Of a DNA stretch of 64,000 nucleotides, positions 1 to 12,273 are shown in pieces. Position 1 is the stretch's first letter. Every line of letters starts with the position of its first letter. Source of the DNA: Gordionus sp. m RMFG-2023 (Eukaryota; Nematomorpha; Gordioida; Chordodea; Parachordodidae). The translations under genes were made by a program, and so were the position numbers. The notes under the pieces are model-generated. The model was not told where the DNA came from. It saw only the letters and a list, made by a program, of their open reading frames with translations, and searched no databases. The DNA is taken from assembly GCF_954871325.1 (NCBI RefSeq), contig NC_088779.1, positions 21,268,846-21,332,845 on the forward strand. The letters are read 5' to 3'.

Positions 1-1790
1 AATTAAATCAAAGTCAAGTCAAACAAGCATATCAAGCTAGAACAAGATATACTGAATCAAGTGACCCATGTAGACAATTAAATGTCAAGTAAACCAAACA
101 AAGTCAACCCGAATTAAGCTTATTAAACCAGGATAAACCATATCATATAAAGCAAATTCAAGTTAGACTGAACCAAACCGATTAATTTAGAACATGAAGA
201 ACACCGATCATTCCGGATAATACCAAGCAGTGCTAAGCTAATCTATATAGAACAAGACTAAATGTCATTTTGAATCCAGCCGATCAACTGTGACAACTCA
301 TACCATTTCAAACAAAGCCAAACCTAATTAATGAAGTGACGACTATATTTCAAACCTAGGATCCCATCAATACATGACAAGCCGAGCCCATCAATCCAGG
401 AGACAAGCCGTACAAAAAATAAACAAGGCGGATCTAATCTTAAGCTCAAGCCAAAAGTCATGCCATATCAGGCAAAGGAAGGATAGACTTTACTGAGCCG
501 ATCTACTCGGACATGCAGAATTGAGCCGGTCAATTCGGATAAAACAAAATCATCGAGCTAATCATGATGAACAATACTCAAAAGTCAATCGGATCCTAGA
601 TCAAGTCATGACAAGCTATATCATTTCGGAGAAGCATTTCTTAATTCATTAGGTAAATAAAATATTATTATTCAATAATGGAGCCGAACAATACAGTACA
701 AGTGGAACCGAGTCGATTAATCCAGGAGACAAGCCTTATCAAGATAAACAGGGCCTATCTAATACCAAGTGCTCAAGCCAAGACAAGATATGCCATATCA
801 AGGTAAAAACAAACTGTACCGACCCGATCTACCGAGAACATATCCTACCGAGCCGTAGCTAATTAAAATGGAACAAGAACAAACAATTATCCGAATCCAG
901 TTGAACAAATCAAGAAAAGCCATTTAAGCAAAGCCTAGTCAATTAAATTAAAAATAATATTGCCAATTAATCCATGAGCCGATATGACAAGTTGTACCGA
1001 GCCGATAAATCCTGAATATAAGCAGCACAAATGATCAAGATAAAACAAACAAGACCAATCTAATCCAATCCCAGCCGTTAAAGCTTGGACATAACATGCC
1101 ATATCAAGTCAAGCAAAGGTAAGATAAACTTTACCGAATCGATATATTCAGGACATACCAAACCGAGCTGATCAATTTGGATAATTCCAAGCAGAATTGA
1201 GCCAATCAAGATGGAACAATACTAAGGTAATCGGATCTCAACCGATCAAGCCATGACGAGCCATATCATTTCAAGCAAATCCAAACTCATTAAATAAGGA
1301 GGATACTACTAATAAATCTAGAAGCCGATCAATATATTACAAGCTGAACCGGGAAACAAGCTACTAAGATAAACAAAGCCTATTTAATACCAGTCGCTCA
1401 CACCAAGATATGATATGTCATATCAAGCAAAGGCAATACAGACTATATGGAGCCGATCAATCCTGGACATACTGAACCAATCTGATCAATCCAATTTAAA
1501 TCAAGCCTTGTCGAGTTAAAACCATGATAAAACACTACCAAATAAATCAATCCAAAGCTAGCCGATCAGGACAAGCAATAGCATTTTAAACAAGGTCAAG
1601 CCTAAATGATCAAGTAAGTACAATATTATCAATTAATCTCGTTGATAACATGAAAAACCGATCCGAATCCACTTATCCAGGAGACAAGCCGCTGAATGAT
1701 CCGCCAAGGTCAGGATAGGACAAACCTTTTTAAGCAAAGCTTAGCCTAGTTAATCAAGATAGGATACTGCCAATCAGCGTCTACATGACA
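1..1790. repeat. Degenerate tandem satellite, ~310-330 bp period
   Basis: The whole stretch is built from diverged copies of one unit rich in words such as GAGCCGATCAA, ATGCCATATCAAG and ATCCAGGAGACAAGCC. The ATGCCATATCAAG word (or a close variant) recurs near 463, 787, 1097 and 1408, steps of about 324, 310 and 311 bases. The AGGAGACAAGCC word recurs near 398, 722 and 1678, with a weaker copy near 1347, which fits the same period. The array enters the window already running, so its left end lies outside. I see no open reading frame of note. The higher C content and lack of poly-A/T tracts set it apart from the flanking AT-rich DNA. Confidence 0.75.
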
Positions 1791-2045
1791 GATTATTTAC
1801 TGGAGGCATCGTTCAAAAACCTACTTTCACTAAAAAAATCGCAGCCTTCGATGGCCATATTCCTACATTATTAATTACAAGTTGTTAATTTTAAATTTTG
1901 CCTTATTTCATCTAAAAATTTAATTGATAACCCCCCAATATATTTACCCCATCCCTAGCCCACTCCTCTTAGATATCTACCCCCTACCCCCATTCAAAAT
2001 ATTTTGAAGCAACATTCTACTATTTCCACCCTCCAATACATGCAT
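1776..2045 (+). repeat. Copy of a dispersed short inverted-repeat element (with 10130-10737)
   Basis: Starts with AGCGTCTACATGACAG, the word found at the left end (one or two changes) and, in reverse complement, at the right end of the fuller copy at 10130-10737. The interior includes a segment (about 1900-2000) that is the reverse complement of the 10200-10290 part of that copy, with runs of CCCC and the phrase TTTCATCTAAAAATTTAAT. It interrupts or abuts the satellite array. Probably a non-autonomous DNA transposon; the right end is not certain. Confidence 0.4.
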
Positions 2046-3175
2046 GACAAGCTGAACTGGACCTATCAATCCGTGAGACAAGCCATAGCTAATGATCAAG
2101 ATTAACAATCATTCTAATCCCAGTCGCATAAGCCAAGGGTTTTTCTTGAGATGATGTGGCTTGTCTTTGCTGAATCTTATATATTTGGAAAAATTTATTC
2201 TGTCTTGTCGTGATTGGCTTGATCTGTTTGGTTGGGAATTTTCTGTATATCAGTTTAAAACAGAGGCGACATCTTTTTAAAAAAAGGACTGATATTTATT
2301 TTAAAGATGTGTTAAAACTTGGGAAAAAATCAAATTTTAAGGAATAGTAAAATAGATTGTAATTCATATTAATTAATTTATCCATTACTGGTTTGTTCAA
2401 TAAATTTTTTTGCTCATGTAGCAATGTCACTGCCAAACGTATTTATAATTTTAAAAAATTAAATCATTATTTCATAATTAATTGATTTTAAATTTAGCGA
2501 TACTATTCCTATACAATAGTGTATAGGGCATAATGAGCGCTTGGGAGAATAAAGATGATATCTTTCATTAATACTATATAATCGTGAATTTTCACAATAG
2601 TATTAAATGAATCTTGTACTGTACCATAAGATTTAATATATGACCTGCTGTAAATAGATTTCTCTAAATCTTCATTATGAAAACGCGTTCCATTTGTAAA
2701 TCAAATATCTCTTCACTACGTTAGAAGCTCCATCATAATATTTACCTCAGCATTTTTTTATAAGTAATAAATTCTTTTTTATGGGGCACAGCACCCATAG
2801 GAATTTGTTAATGGGGGCGAAGGTTCCGTTGCACCCATAAAGGTGGCGCCCGTGCCTTGATATGGTATGACTTATCTTGGCTTTGGTGGTTAGGATTAGA
2901 TTGGCTTAGTTTGTTTTTTCTTAATCATTCTGTGTGGTATGTCTTGGATAGATCAGTCGGTGCCATCTATCCTAGATATGGCAAGGTTTATTCTAGCTTT
3001 GGCGGCTTAGAATTACCATGTTTGTCTTTTAATAATTCGTTTCGGGTTATCTCCTGGATTGATCTTAGTTATGCTTTCAATTAGGCTAGGCTTTGCTTGA
3101 TATTGTCTGGCTTATCCTGGCTGGCGGCTGGGTTTAGATTTTCTTGTTTGTTTTATCTTGATCACAGTAGCGTCA
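2046..3175 (-). repeat. Inverted pieces of the satellite unit, with AT-rich spacer
   Basis: Two stretches, about 2120-2260 and 2840-3170, read as the reverse complement of the left-hand satellite: they contain CTTGATATGG, GGCTTAGATT-like words and GATTGGCTTGATC where the array has CCATATCAAG, AATCTAAGCC and GATCAAGCCAATC. The open frame at 2857-3084 lies inside such a copy and has no coding look. About 2265-2830 is AT-rich, with a short segment (2770-2850) containing the word GGGGGCGAAGG. No gene is seen. Confidence 0.5.
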
Positions 3176-4500
3176 CTGGGGGGGGGGGGGGCGCCAGGAA
3201 CTCGAGTCCCATGAACGAACATTTTAAAAAAAAATTTGATAACCACTTGAATAATTTTTTTTATGATTCTATTAGATTTGATATTTTTAAAAAATTAAAA
3301 ACATAAATTTTTATTAATGAGTATTATTTTAATTATTATATTAATACTTTAAATTAATTTTCAACGCAAAAAGAACTTCATTACAAAAAATATATAGTAC
3401 TTTTTTACAAGTAGTCTGGTACATACAGAATTTCTTCAATATCCAAGCAACAATTTTGTATATAAATCAGATAATGTAAGGAAATAACATGTTGGAAATA
3501 GGTGGTAAGAGGCCTGAAAAAGACCTAGGAAAAATAGAGCAAAGGTAATAGAGAAAGATTACTTCAGACGTCGATTAAAGACTTTAGGGCCTGCTGCGCC
3601 ATACAATGATTAACGTTCTGCAAAAAGGAAAAACGCCTTTAACCCGATGAAAGTTATTTATATCAATCATCAATTTAAGATCACAATAAAGAGATTCAAT
3701 TTCTTTCTATTTGGGATAAAGATTTATCTTGATCAGAAAATCCAATGTTTTCATAAAATAAGTAAAGTCATTAATTTCAGCATACACTATATAATTCTAT
3801 TTTATTCTATTAAAAAATAATTTTGTTGAATTGTTTTACGTAATTTTTTATATAACCTTTCTAGTTGGCTATAATTTTAGTGGAAGAATCTGTGAAAGCA
3901 TAATTAATGGAAATTTAAAGCATATAAAGAATCTTGGTAGCAAAAATTTTATCAATACCATAAATATTATCTCTATCATAAGGAATATGAAATACTTACA
4001 TCAGAGCTATGTTTAAAAAAACTACAATATCGTCATTCTCATCTTTACCAAAAAGAAATATGTTTATAAAACTTTAAAATATAGAATATAGTATTTAAAA
4101 TGAAAATGCCTTTCAAATTTTGAACAAGAACTTGTTATAAATAATCCAAATTAAAATAATTATTTTAAACCTAACTTTTGAAAATTTGAGATTTTCCAAA
4201 TAAGGGGGGGGGGGGGGAGGTGCACATTTTTTTTGAGGAAAGGGTAGATATGGTAATTGAAGATTTGTAAAGAGAGTCTAAAATAATTCACCGAAAAAAA
4301 AATTCCAAAAAAAGCTCTCCTGGAAAATTATTACTCGGGGAAAATATTCCGAAAATTTACATGGAAAATTCTCACATAAAATAATTCCCCGGAAATAAAT
4401 TCCCAATTTTTTTAGATTTTAAATAAATAAATCGAAAAATTCTACGAAAAAAAAACCAGAAAAAGATTCCCCTAATTTTTCAGATAGGTCAAAAATAATT
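3176..4500. other. AT-rich non-coding DNA with two poly-G runs and one weak exon candidate
   Basis: Holds a run of 12 G at about 3180 beside the word GTAGCGTCACT, which resembles the terminal repeat of the small hAT MITE at 11687-11824, and a second G run at about 4204. About 4290-4500 is a low-complexity alternation of GGAAAATT and TTCCCCGG-like words. One short segment, 3865-3936, follows a good acceptor (CTTTCTAG) and ends at a possible donor (TTG|GTAGC), with phase 1 at both sides. It would read GYNFSGRICESIINGNLKHI and onward. I do not recognise this peptide and no partner exon is evident. Confidence 0.3.
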
Positions 4501-5944
4501 ACGCTGACAAAAAAAAACAATTTCTTAAAAATTATTATATATCAAGTGAAGATATACTATTTAGTTGAAATTTTTTTTTAAATTTTTTTGAAGCACATTG
4601 GTATAAGTTATATTGTCATTTCAGAATTTGAAACTTATTTATACAATTTCATTGTTTTAAATCTTAAAAATATTTTGGGTAAAAGTCTTTAAAGATTCTT
4701 TTTTATTAAAGAGTGAAAAATTTTGTTCAAATAGACCTAAAAATTCCAAATATTTTTTGTAAAAGATATTTTATTATAAATAAATTTCTTGTAATTTTTA
4801 TACCATAAAAATCAAGATGAAATCACCATTTTTTCAGTTTGGAGAGAGGTGGGGGCGAAGAAAATACGTGGTTTTTCCAGTTATTTCTTTCGATTGCCAA
4901 GCTAAAGCTAACTTTAACCAAATCCAAGTCTAAGTGATGTATAATATATTTAACTCGCAAAACTTTACGGCAGAAAAGCGAGATTTGCACTCCCCATAGC
5001 GACTATTATTAGTCATACCAGAGGCTCGCCGCCCTGGGAAAGAAGATATGAGGCGTAGCCTTGTCCGTTCTTGATTTGGTTCCAATATAAATTAATTGAT
5101 ATTACGCTCGGTAAGTTAATTCCTTTATAATATATTTTATAAAAATTGACATATAAAGTAGAAAACGTGAAATAAAACGAATATTTAAGAAATATTTTGA
5201 GCTAATTGAAATATAGGTATTACCTTTCCTAGCATGCATCAATATTATTTTCGATAAATATATAAAAAATATTCCCAATTTTTGGCTTTTTTTGCATTTC
5301 GTATTTTTGAACTAGAACCTGAAGATTGTCTCCCATAATTGTAATTTTCCAAATTTATATGTAAGAGATCATTTAAGTTTGGTTAATTATATTTGTTTCA
5401 TAAAGTATAAAAGGAAGCAAAATGATTAGATAAAACTTAAAAATGGGAAAGACAAATTAAAAAAATCTCAAAACAGCCAATATTTGATAAGAATTCTCAC
5501 AATTAAAATTAAACAAGATATAAGTTTTTTTAAAATTATGATACAAAAAATAAACTTTTAATTTTTATATTTATCAGAATATATATTTCTTCCACTATAT
5601 TATATTTAAGATTCATCATTCAAATTTTACAGATCAATCTTTTTTACAAATGGAAATACATAATATACTACACCACATAGAAAATACACAAAGAAATAAT
5701 TAAAATAAAATTAAGTCATAAAATATTTGAATTTGACACATATTTTTTTTTACAAAATTTCAAAATACAAAATATGTTAAAAAATTTATTTATCCCGAAG
5801 TTATAAATTTTATACCTATTTCAACCAATGAAATATTGTTTTAAATTAAATAATTATAAAAACTTTCATTTTCACCATACATTTTTCTTTTCTTCAAATT
5901 CTCTTTTAATTTATATAATAATAATATCGAAAATTTTAACAATA
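4501..5944. other. AT-rich upstream region of the phosphatase-like gene; possible untranslated exon
   Basis: No coding frame is convincing. The segment of about 4900-5110 is richer in G+C than its surroundings and ends in a strong donor-like sequence (GCTCG|GTAAGTT), so it may be an untranslated first exon of the gene beginning at 5945. This rests only on composition and one splice-like site. The rest is AT-rich sequence with short homopolymer runs. Confidence 0.25.
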
Positions 5945-7992
5945 ATGTTACTTTATAACCAAGTCTCCTGGATTGCAATATTGAGTTTTGTTTTTTCCAT
6001 TTACCCATATTACACAACCAAAGAGGACTCAGAATCAAACCACGTCAAATCAAGTATTGTTTGAATTGAATAAAAATATAATATTGGAAATTAAAAATAG
6101 TCTATTATAAAATAATCTGTAATAAATTATTAATAAATTTTTAATCTTAATTAAGACACAGTGAACGTTTCTAAGTAATCCTCCTATTTTTATTTATTTT
6201 TATTAATTATACGATAAAAATCGATGTGTTTTCAATGCATGGCAATCAGAGAAAGTCAGGTATACTTTTTAAAAAAATAGTTTAATAATTGCTAAGAAAA
6301 TATTTCTGATTAAATATAATAAGATAGTAAAATAAAATCATTTGAATATATAATTTTGAGTTTTTAATTTGTGTGAAATTTGGAAATGTCTATTTACTAA
6401 TAACAAAAAAGGAAATTTTTTTCATTGAGAAGCGATATGAAAATTTCAAAAAACTTCCAAGGCCATTAAGATAAGAACTTTTTTAGAAAAAATTAAATAT
6501 ACAATTATTGTTATATACTTTAATTTAATAATATGTAGCATCGTATTCCAATAACAAAATTAAATGGAAAGACAAAGAATCCATATTTTTTTAATATAAA
6601 TATATTACAGGTGAAAAGATATTAATGAGTATTGTTATATTCAATGGAGGAGAAAGTTCGCCACATAAGCCTCTCATCTATCCAACCTTTGATTTTAATT
6701 TTAGAATATGGCCGAATGGAAGCAACCATTTGACGGGAGAAGGCAAAAAGCAGATGGAAAACTTAGGAAGAAGCTTTAAAGACTACTATAAATATATTGA
6801 TTTTCCAGCAGAGATACTAGAAAAAGTAGACCAAAGCGAAAAGTTGTTGACTAAATATGATAGGGAGCCCATTATATCCAACAAGGTATACAAAAGAGAT
6901 GATGAAAAACACCCAAAAATTAAACAAAGTGCTAATATAAACAAGGTCGATGATGGCAGATATCATTTTCGTACCATCAAAATAGATAATTACGTAGAAA
7001 GTGCCCATCATTTTGCTCAAGGATTTTTCGGCAACGTTTCCGGCTTAAGTTATATTGAAAGGCCCCTTTCACCCAGCTTTTATTTGGATTCCATAAATCA
7101 CACCTACAATGAAAGTTATAACATGATATCACCAGTTACTGTCAAGGCTGATATGGATTATTTGTTAAGCAGTGGAAGAGCCTGCAAAAAGTTCAACAAG
7201 TACGTGTACAATGCACTCACGCAATCCCCCGAAGCAAAATTTGTAAATATATATTATAAAACATTATTTGAAATTCTGGGGCCAAAGGCGGGCATCAATA
7301 ATATGGATCTTCTTAAACTTCCTTTATTACTTCATTCTCTGTTAATCCTAAATGACACCGTATCACGTTATGAACAAGCGCTAGAGAATAATTCCCCTAT
7401 GATAGATATATCACTGAAAGGCAAATTAAACTTACCTCAATGGATAAATCAAACTATTTTGAAAACACTCTTTAGGTTACATGATCAGGTTTGGCGTCCA
7501 TTGTTATACGGTACGAAAGAGCAAATTAAATTAGGAGTTGGACAGTTATTTAATCGAATCATATTTTTGATCAAGGAAAAACTACAAAAAGCATTCATCG
7601 ATAGTAATGACGCTATACATGAAAAACCGGAGATGTTCTTCTTTGTAGTCCCTGATTATACTTTATACGCTTTAAGGTTGGCTTTAAATGCAAATGATAT
7701 GGAAACGAGAGACCATAATGAATCAATTGATACTTATATTACAAGAGTTATGAATGTTGAAAAAATAGATAAAATTAATTATGGTCAGGCATTGATTATT
7801 GAATTTGAATCTGTTGATCATGATAAAAAGGATTTTTTGTTAAAATTTTACGAGAAAAAGAGCGCTCACCCTAAAGACCTTATAAAAATGTACAACGCCG
7901 GCGAATGTGGTAAATCTTGTTCTTTGGTACAATTTTATAATCAAATCAAGGATATTTTACCTAAACAAATCGAAAAAGAATGTAGAATTTAA
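5945..7992 (+). CDS. Histidine acid phosphatase family protein, predicted catalytically dead
   Basis: Two-exon model: 5945-6053 and 6611-7992, joined in phase 1 (CAA|GTATTG donor, TATTACAG acceptor), 496 aa. Exon 1 gives a signal-peptide-like start (MLLYNQVSWIAILSFVFSIY). The in-frame ATG at 5828 is an alternative start. Exon 2 follows the lysosomal/prostatic acid phosphatase plan: WPNGSNHLTGEGKKQ, an R-T motif in YHFRTIKIDNYVESA, SPVTVKADMDYLL, and a C-terminal GECGKSCSLVQFYNQI that corresponds to the disulfide-bearing tail of ACP2-like enzymes. The catalytic RHGDRxP motif is replaced by NGGESSP, and the later HD pair reads PD in VVPDYTLYAL. The phosphohistidine nucleophile is therefore absent, so hydrolysis by the usual mechanism is not expected. 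The frame is long and undamaged, which argues for a selected pseudoenzyme and not a decayed gene. Secretion or lumenal location is inferred. A polyadenylation signal AATAAA lies at 8033. Confidence 0.8.
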
Positions 7993-10129
7993 CAAACATC
8001 AGATTATTTTAATTAATGTATTTTGACCTTATAATAAAATTAATATATTTCATAATAGTAAAACGAGTTTTGCTCTTGATAAATTAAGTAATATTTAGAA
8101 GTGTCTATTATTCTATGATATTATCAACATAATGAATTTAGTTTACTTTATTTGGGTTTGGGCTTGAGGGCTAAACTTTGGTATCTTATAAAAAAAATTT
8201 AGCTTTTTGATAAAGTTTCTTTATCTATCTCTAAAAATATCTAACAATTTAAAATTTAAAAAAACAGATACTTTTTGATTTTTCACTGTTTTTTTATTTC
8301 TAATTACGAATAATTAATATTAATACTAATTATTTAAAAAGTTATATATTATTTTAAGCCGAAATTTTATTTTCATATTCCGATTTAAAAATTAAATCCA
8401 ATAAAGATACTACTTCAGGAAAAAAGTCATTATTTTTTAGTAAAATTGTAAAAAAATAATCATGAGTTCATATATTGATTAGATATATATAACATTTCAA
8501 TTTGAAGAAATTCGCATTCTTATCAAGTTGGTAAGTTGCCTTTATGTCTACTCATTTGGAGCAAAGGATTTATTGTCTCAAGGAGAATCTTGCATTTAAC
8601 AGCTTCTTCTCTTTACTGACTCTGATAATTGAATCAATATCTATTGTTACTCCAAACCTTCCTCCTGTTTATAAAATCTCAGATGTTTTCTTAAACAAAG
8701 GCTATCATTTATCTAAAATCGATCCTTCATAATAATAATCTGGCAGGCTCTCACAATGTAAACCAAGGATGATGTTAGGTCCTAAACTACTCTCTTAAAA
8801 ATAAGATATTAATCTTTCGGCAGAAAAGTTAAGAAAATTGCCAATTTTCATAGTTAAATTCCATAGCAAAAATAATATCCTCAACAAGTGCATTTGTATT
8901 TACTTTCATCCCGTCTTGACTCGAACCTGCCGATCTTTAGAACCGATGAATAGTCTGGACCAAATATCCTTAATTTCCTGGTCAAGTAGCCCTCGTGACT
9001 CTATTTGATCCAAATGTACTATCTAATCTTAACTTCCACACTCTTGCACTAGCTGAACGGAAATCACTAAATACCGTTCCACTGACTCATCTTACTCATT
9101 CATAACCGTTCTACTATACTTTTAATAGCATAATCAAACTCTTCTTGGAGGAGCTAGAAAAACGGTTCGGTAGAAAGACCAATCAACCCAAAAAATCTCT
9201 TTTTTTACAGTAATACTTTGTATCGCACTCTATAACTCTTAGATTTTTGAATATTATCATCTTTTTACAGGTTTTAAGCCAAGTCTAAAAAGGTTAAACC
9301 GAATTTTTAAGCGAAAACTATCATCTTAGCCTAGATCGAAGTTTAAACTTAATATAATTCATTCTTCAAAAAAAATATATTCTTGCCTCAAGGCCTAGCA
9401 AATTTTTTCGACTATTAGGATTGAGCCGATTCAACAACATTACAGGCAAGAAATAGTCCAATTTTAGCAAGATCTTTTAAATGTTTAAATAGAAATTTAA
9501 TATTTTCAAATAGGTTGGTTGTTAGTTGTTAAGATAAATCAATCTACTTTGAAATAAATAATAAATTGATAATTTTTTTTTATCAATTTCTTCGGTGTTT
9601 CTTTGCCAGTGACTATTTTTTATATTGATCAACTTATATATAATAATATTTAATCATTAGGATAGACTATAATATTTAAATATCATGTAGGTGAATATTT
9701 AAATGTCGCTCGATTCAGAAAATAAACTTTTACTTAAAAATATATTATTAAAAAAAATTCAAACTAGTAAGATTTATAATTTCTCTAGAAATTTCGCACC
9801 CGTCTCATAGATAACTAAAACTGAATAAATTTTAATAAAATTATTTTTTCAGTATTTTACTTATTTTATTTTTAAATCTTTCCCTTATATTCTTTATTAA
9901 GAAATAAAATTAGCCTATAAATCTAGATAATTGGTATGGCGCGAAATAAATAAAAAGAATTAAAGATTCAAACTAAATAAATATGAAAAGATTGCTGGGC
10001 TTCGGCAATATATGGATTACGATTCTTATGAAAATATTTAAAAAATCCAAATTCGCATCAATACTTTATCCTGCAGTACTGCCGAATGTGAAATAGGCTC
10101 TCATCTTATGAATTGATCATGGTAGATAA
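7993..10129. other. Intergenic AT-rich DNA, no gene recognised
   Basis: After the polyadenylation signal at 8033 the sequence is AT-rich. About 8530-9180 is less AT-rich and contains short frames on both strands, including 8544-8732, but none resembles a known protein and none is bounded by credible splice sites. I take it as a diverged repeat of unknown class. Confidence 0.3.
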
Positions 10130-10737
10130 CCAGCGTCTAAATGAGCGAGAGGGGTAGGAACAGTTTGCATCCAAATTTTTTGAGGGGTATAGAGGGTAGG
10201 ATTTTAGGGTGGTAGACTAGGGTTATGATAAATTTATGGGGGATATCTATTAAATTTTTAGATGAAATAGGGCATTGTTGTAAAAATTAATACTTTTATT
10301 ATTACCCTATTATGCTACAACAATATTGCTATATATCAACCAAATCTACATATGGCACACAATCATAGACATTATTTTACAAATAAAACTATTTCTGGAT
10401 CATTTTTTGCTATCCTTTTAAATGTAATTTAAAAGAGTTAAAAATTCTATCAGTAAACTCATATTTGTGCCAAACCATATACTACATTGTTGACCAGATT
10501 TAATGGGAAATATTTCCATATTGCAAAAATTGTTACACTTTTACATGCACAATATTTTTATAGTTGGCAAGTAGAACAGTATTCATTTAAGTTATGAAGG
10601 GAGTACAATTATCATTAAAAAGGTGCAATCAATAATGTGGGAATATAGCTGCCGAAGGCGGCGGGTATTTTTTAGGGTAGACATAGATTTTTGAGGGGAG
10701 TTTGCACTCAGTGAATATCCTGTCATGTAGACGTTGT
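10130..10737. repeat. Dispersed ~0.6 kb element with short terminal inverted repeats
   Basis: The left end CAGCGTCTAAATGAG and the right end CTGTCATGTAGACGTTG are inverted relatives of each other (CAACGTCTACATGACAG in reverse complement). Interior phrases GTTTGCATCC, TAAATTTTTAGATGAAATA and CTATCCTTTTAAATGTAATTTAAAAG recur in the copy at about 29855-30140, and part of the interior recurs inverted near 1900-2000. No coding frame, so non-autonomous. The superfamily is not decided because no target-site duplication is clear. Confidence 0.5.
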
Positions 10738-11686
10738 AGATAACTAAGCGAGTTTAAGAGTAGATAATTTACAAAACTTGGTATGCAGGGATTTGATAAA
10801 AATTATATTTTATTTTGTAACTACTATGTCAAAAACTAGATAAATATTTCAATTTAAAGCAATATTACATAAACATAATAAAAAATGTTAATTATATTAA
10901 TAAAAATAAAAATTTAAATTAACAAAATAAAATTGAGGTTACTATAACTTGAATATTTATTAAATGAATGAATATATTTACATTATTGAAAAATAGCATT
11001 AAATTATTCTTAAATGTAATAAGTAAATAATATTTTATATTATTAAATAAATTAATGTATCGATCGGATATTGCAACAAAACTAAATATTCATAATTAAT
11101 AATGACCTTAGATATATGAGTGGATTCCAGGTCCATATATTTATATATGAAAAAGGAATCATCGCGGGCCAAAAATCTTTTCAAAAAAAACAACCCAAAG
11201 AAAAAGGAGAAATTTAAAGATTTATGGAATTTTTTTTAATTCATATTTATATATTTTTTTAAAAATTTGTAAAGATATCTGTTGTATTAAATTTGTTACA
11301 TTATTTTTAAAATATTAGATAAATAAAGAATTTAGTTTGTAATAAAAATAATTGCTTATATATATATATCATATTTTCATATATAAAAAAATGTAGCCCC
11401 GTATACAATACAAAGTTGGATCTAACGAAAAACATTTCATTTAAGATATCGCTACCAGTCCAGGTCTTGCAATTTAATTCTATTAATATTTTAGAGGTAT
11501 AAAAATTTTCCAGTAAAATTAAACAGATGCTTATGGGTCAGAGCATGATTTGGATTAAAAGTGGAACCTGAAACATCAACAGGGGTCAACGCCTCGATTT
11601 GGAATGATTTGTAAAAACGACCCGATTAAGATTAAACCCAAAATAATATTATGTGTCTCGAGATTTGGCAAATAGAGGTGATTGAT
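10738..11686. other. AT-rich intergenic DNA
   Basis: Nothing recognisable apart from poly-A/T tracts and short AT microsatellites (for example near 11357). Confidence 0.3.
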
Positions 11687-11824
11687 CAGGGGCGTCAATA
11701 GCTTTTACTCATGGGGCTCAAAAAAATTTTACATTTAATTTTTAAAAAATAATTCAAAATTTTAGTGGGATCTTCAATTTTTTTAGGAGGGTCGAGCCCT
11801 TGCCCCCTCCTAGTGACGCTACTA
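11687..11824. mobile_element. Small hAT-type MITE with exact 8-bp target-site duplication
   Basis: A 138-bp near-palindrome. It begins CAGGGGCGTCAATAG and ends CTAGTGACGCTACTA, whose reverse complement (TAGTAGCGTCACTAG) mirrors the start. It is flanked by a perfect 8-bp duplication, TGATTGAT, at 11679-11686 and 11825-11832. Eight-base duplications and CAGNGGCGTCA-like ends are typical of hAT elements. No coding capacity. The exact duplication suggests a fairly recent insertion. Confidence 0.8.
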
Positions 11825-12273
11825 TGATTGATTACATTAATCCAATTTTATCCTTCATAGGTCAATCCCCTGCCACTTCCCTTCCATCACAATTAGTATA
11901 AAATAGAAAATCAGAAATAAAATTTGCAAAGAAACGAAAATCAAAATTAGGAAAAAAACAAGAAAAGAAAATTTAAATAAAAAAGGAAATCAAATAAAAA
12001 CTATCCCCACCCCCTCCTACCTCCCTTCAATGTCAACAAAAATCTTGCGCCATAAATCTTTTTATCCTAATGGTAAAAATATTTTGACAGGACCTTATAA
12101 AAAGGATAAAAGGATTTAATAAAATTTTGTCACTGTTTAGCAAATTGATTGATGAATCACTCAGATGATGTGAATCACCACCTAAAAAATAAAATAAGCA
12201 CACATATGCTCTCAAAAATATTCTTTAAAGACAAACGTTTGAGAAATGTTTCCTTCATATCTAGATTAGATTA

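Noticed and set aside
2857-3306. Small genes from the open frames at 2857-3084 and 3097-3306
   Set aside because: Both lie in inverted satellite copies or across a poly-G run and have no protein-like features.
6817-7020. Minus-strand frame opposite the phosphatase-like exon
   Set aside because: It is a shadow of the plus-strand coding sequence, which has clear family similarity.
8544-9180. A gene in the less AT-rich stretch downstream of the phosphatase-like gene
   Set aside because: Frames are short on both strands, peptides match nothing I know, and splice sites are not convincing.
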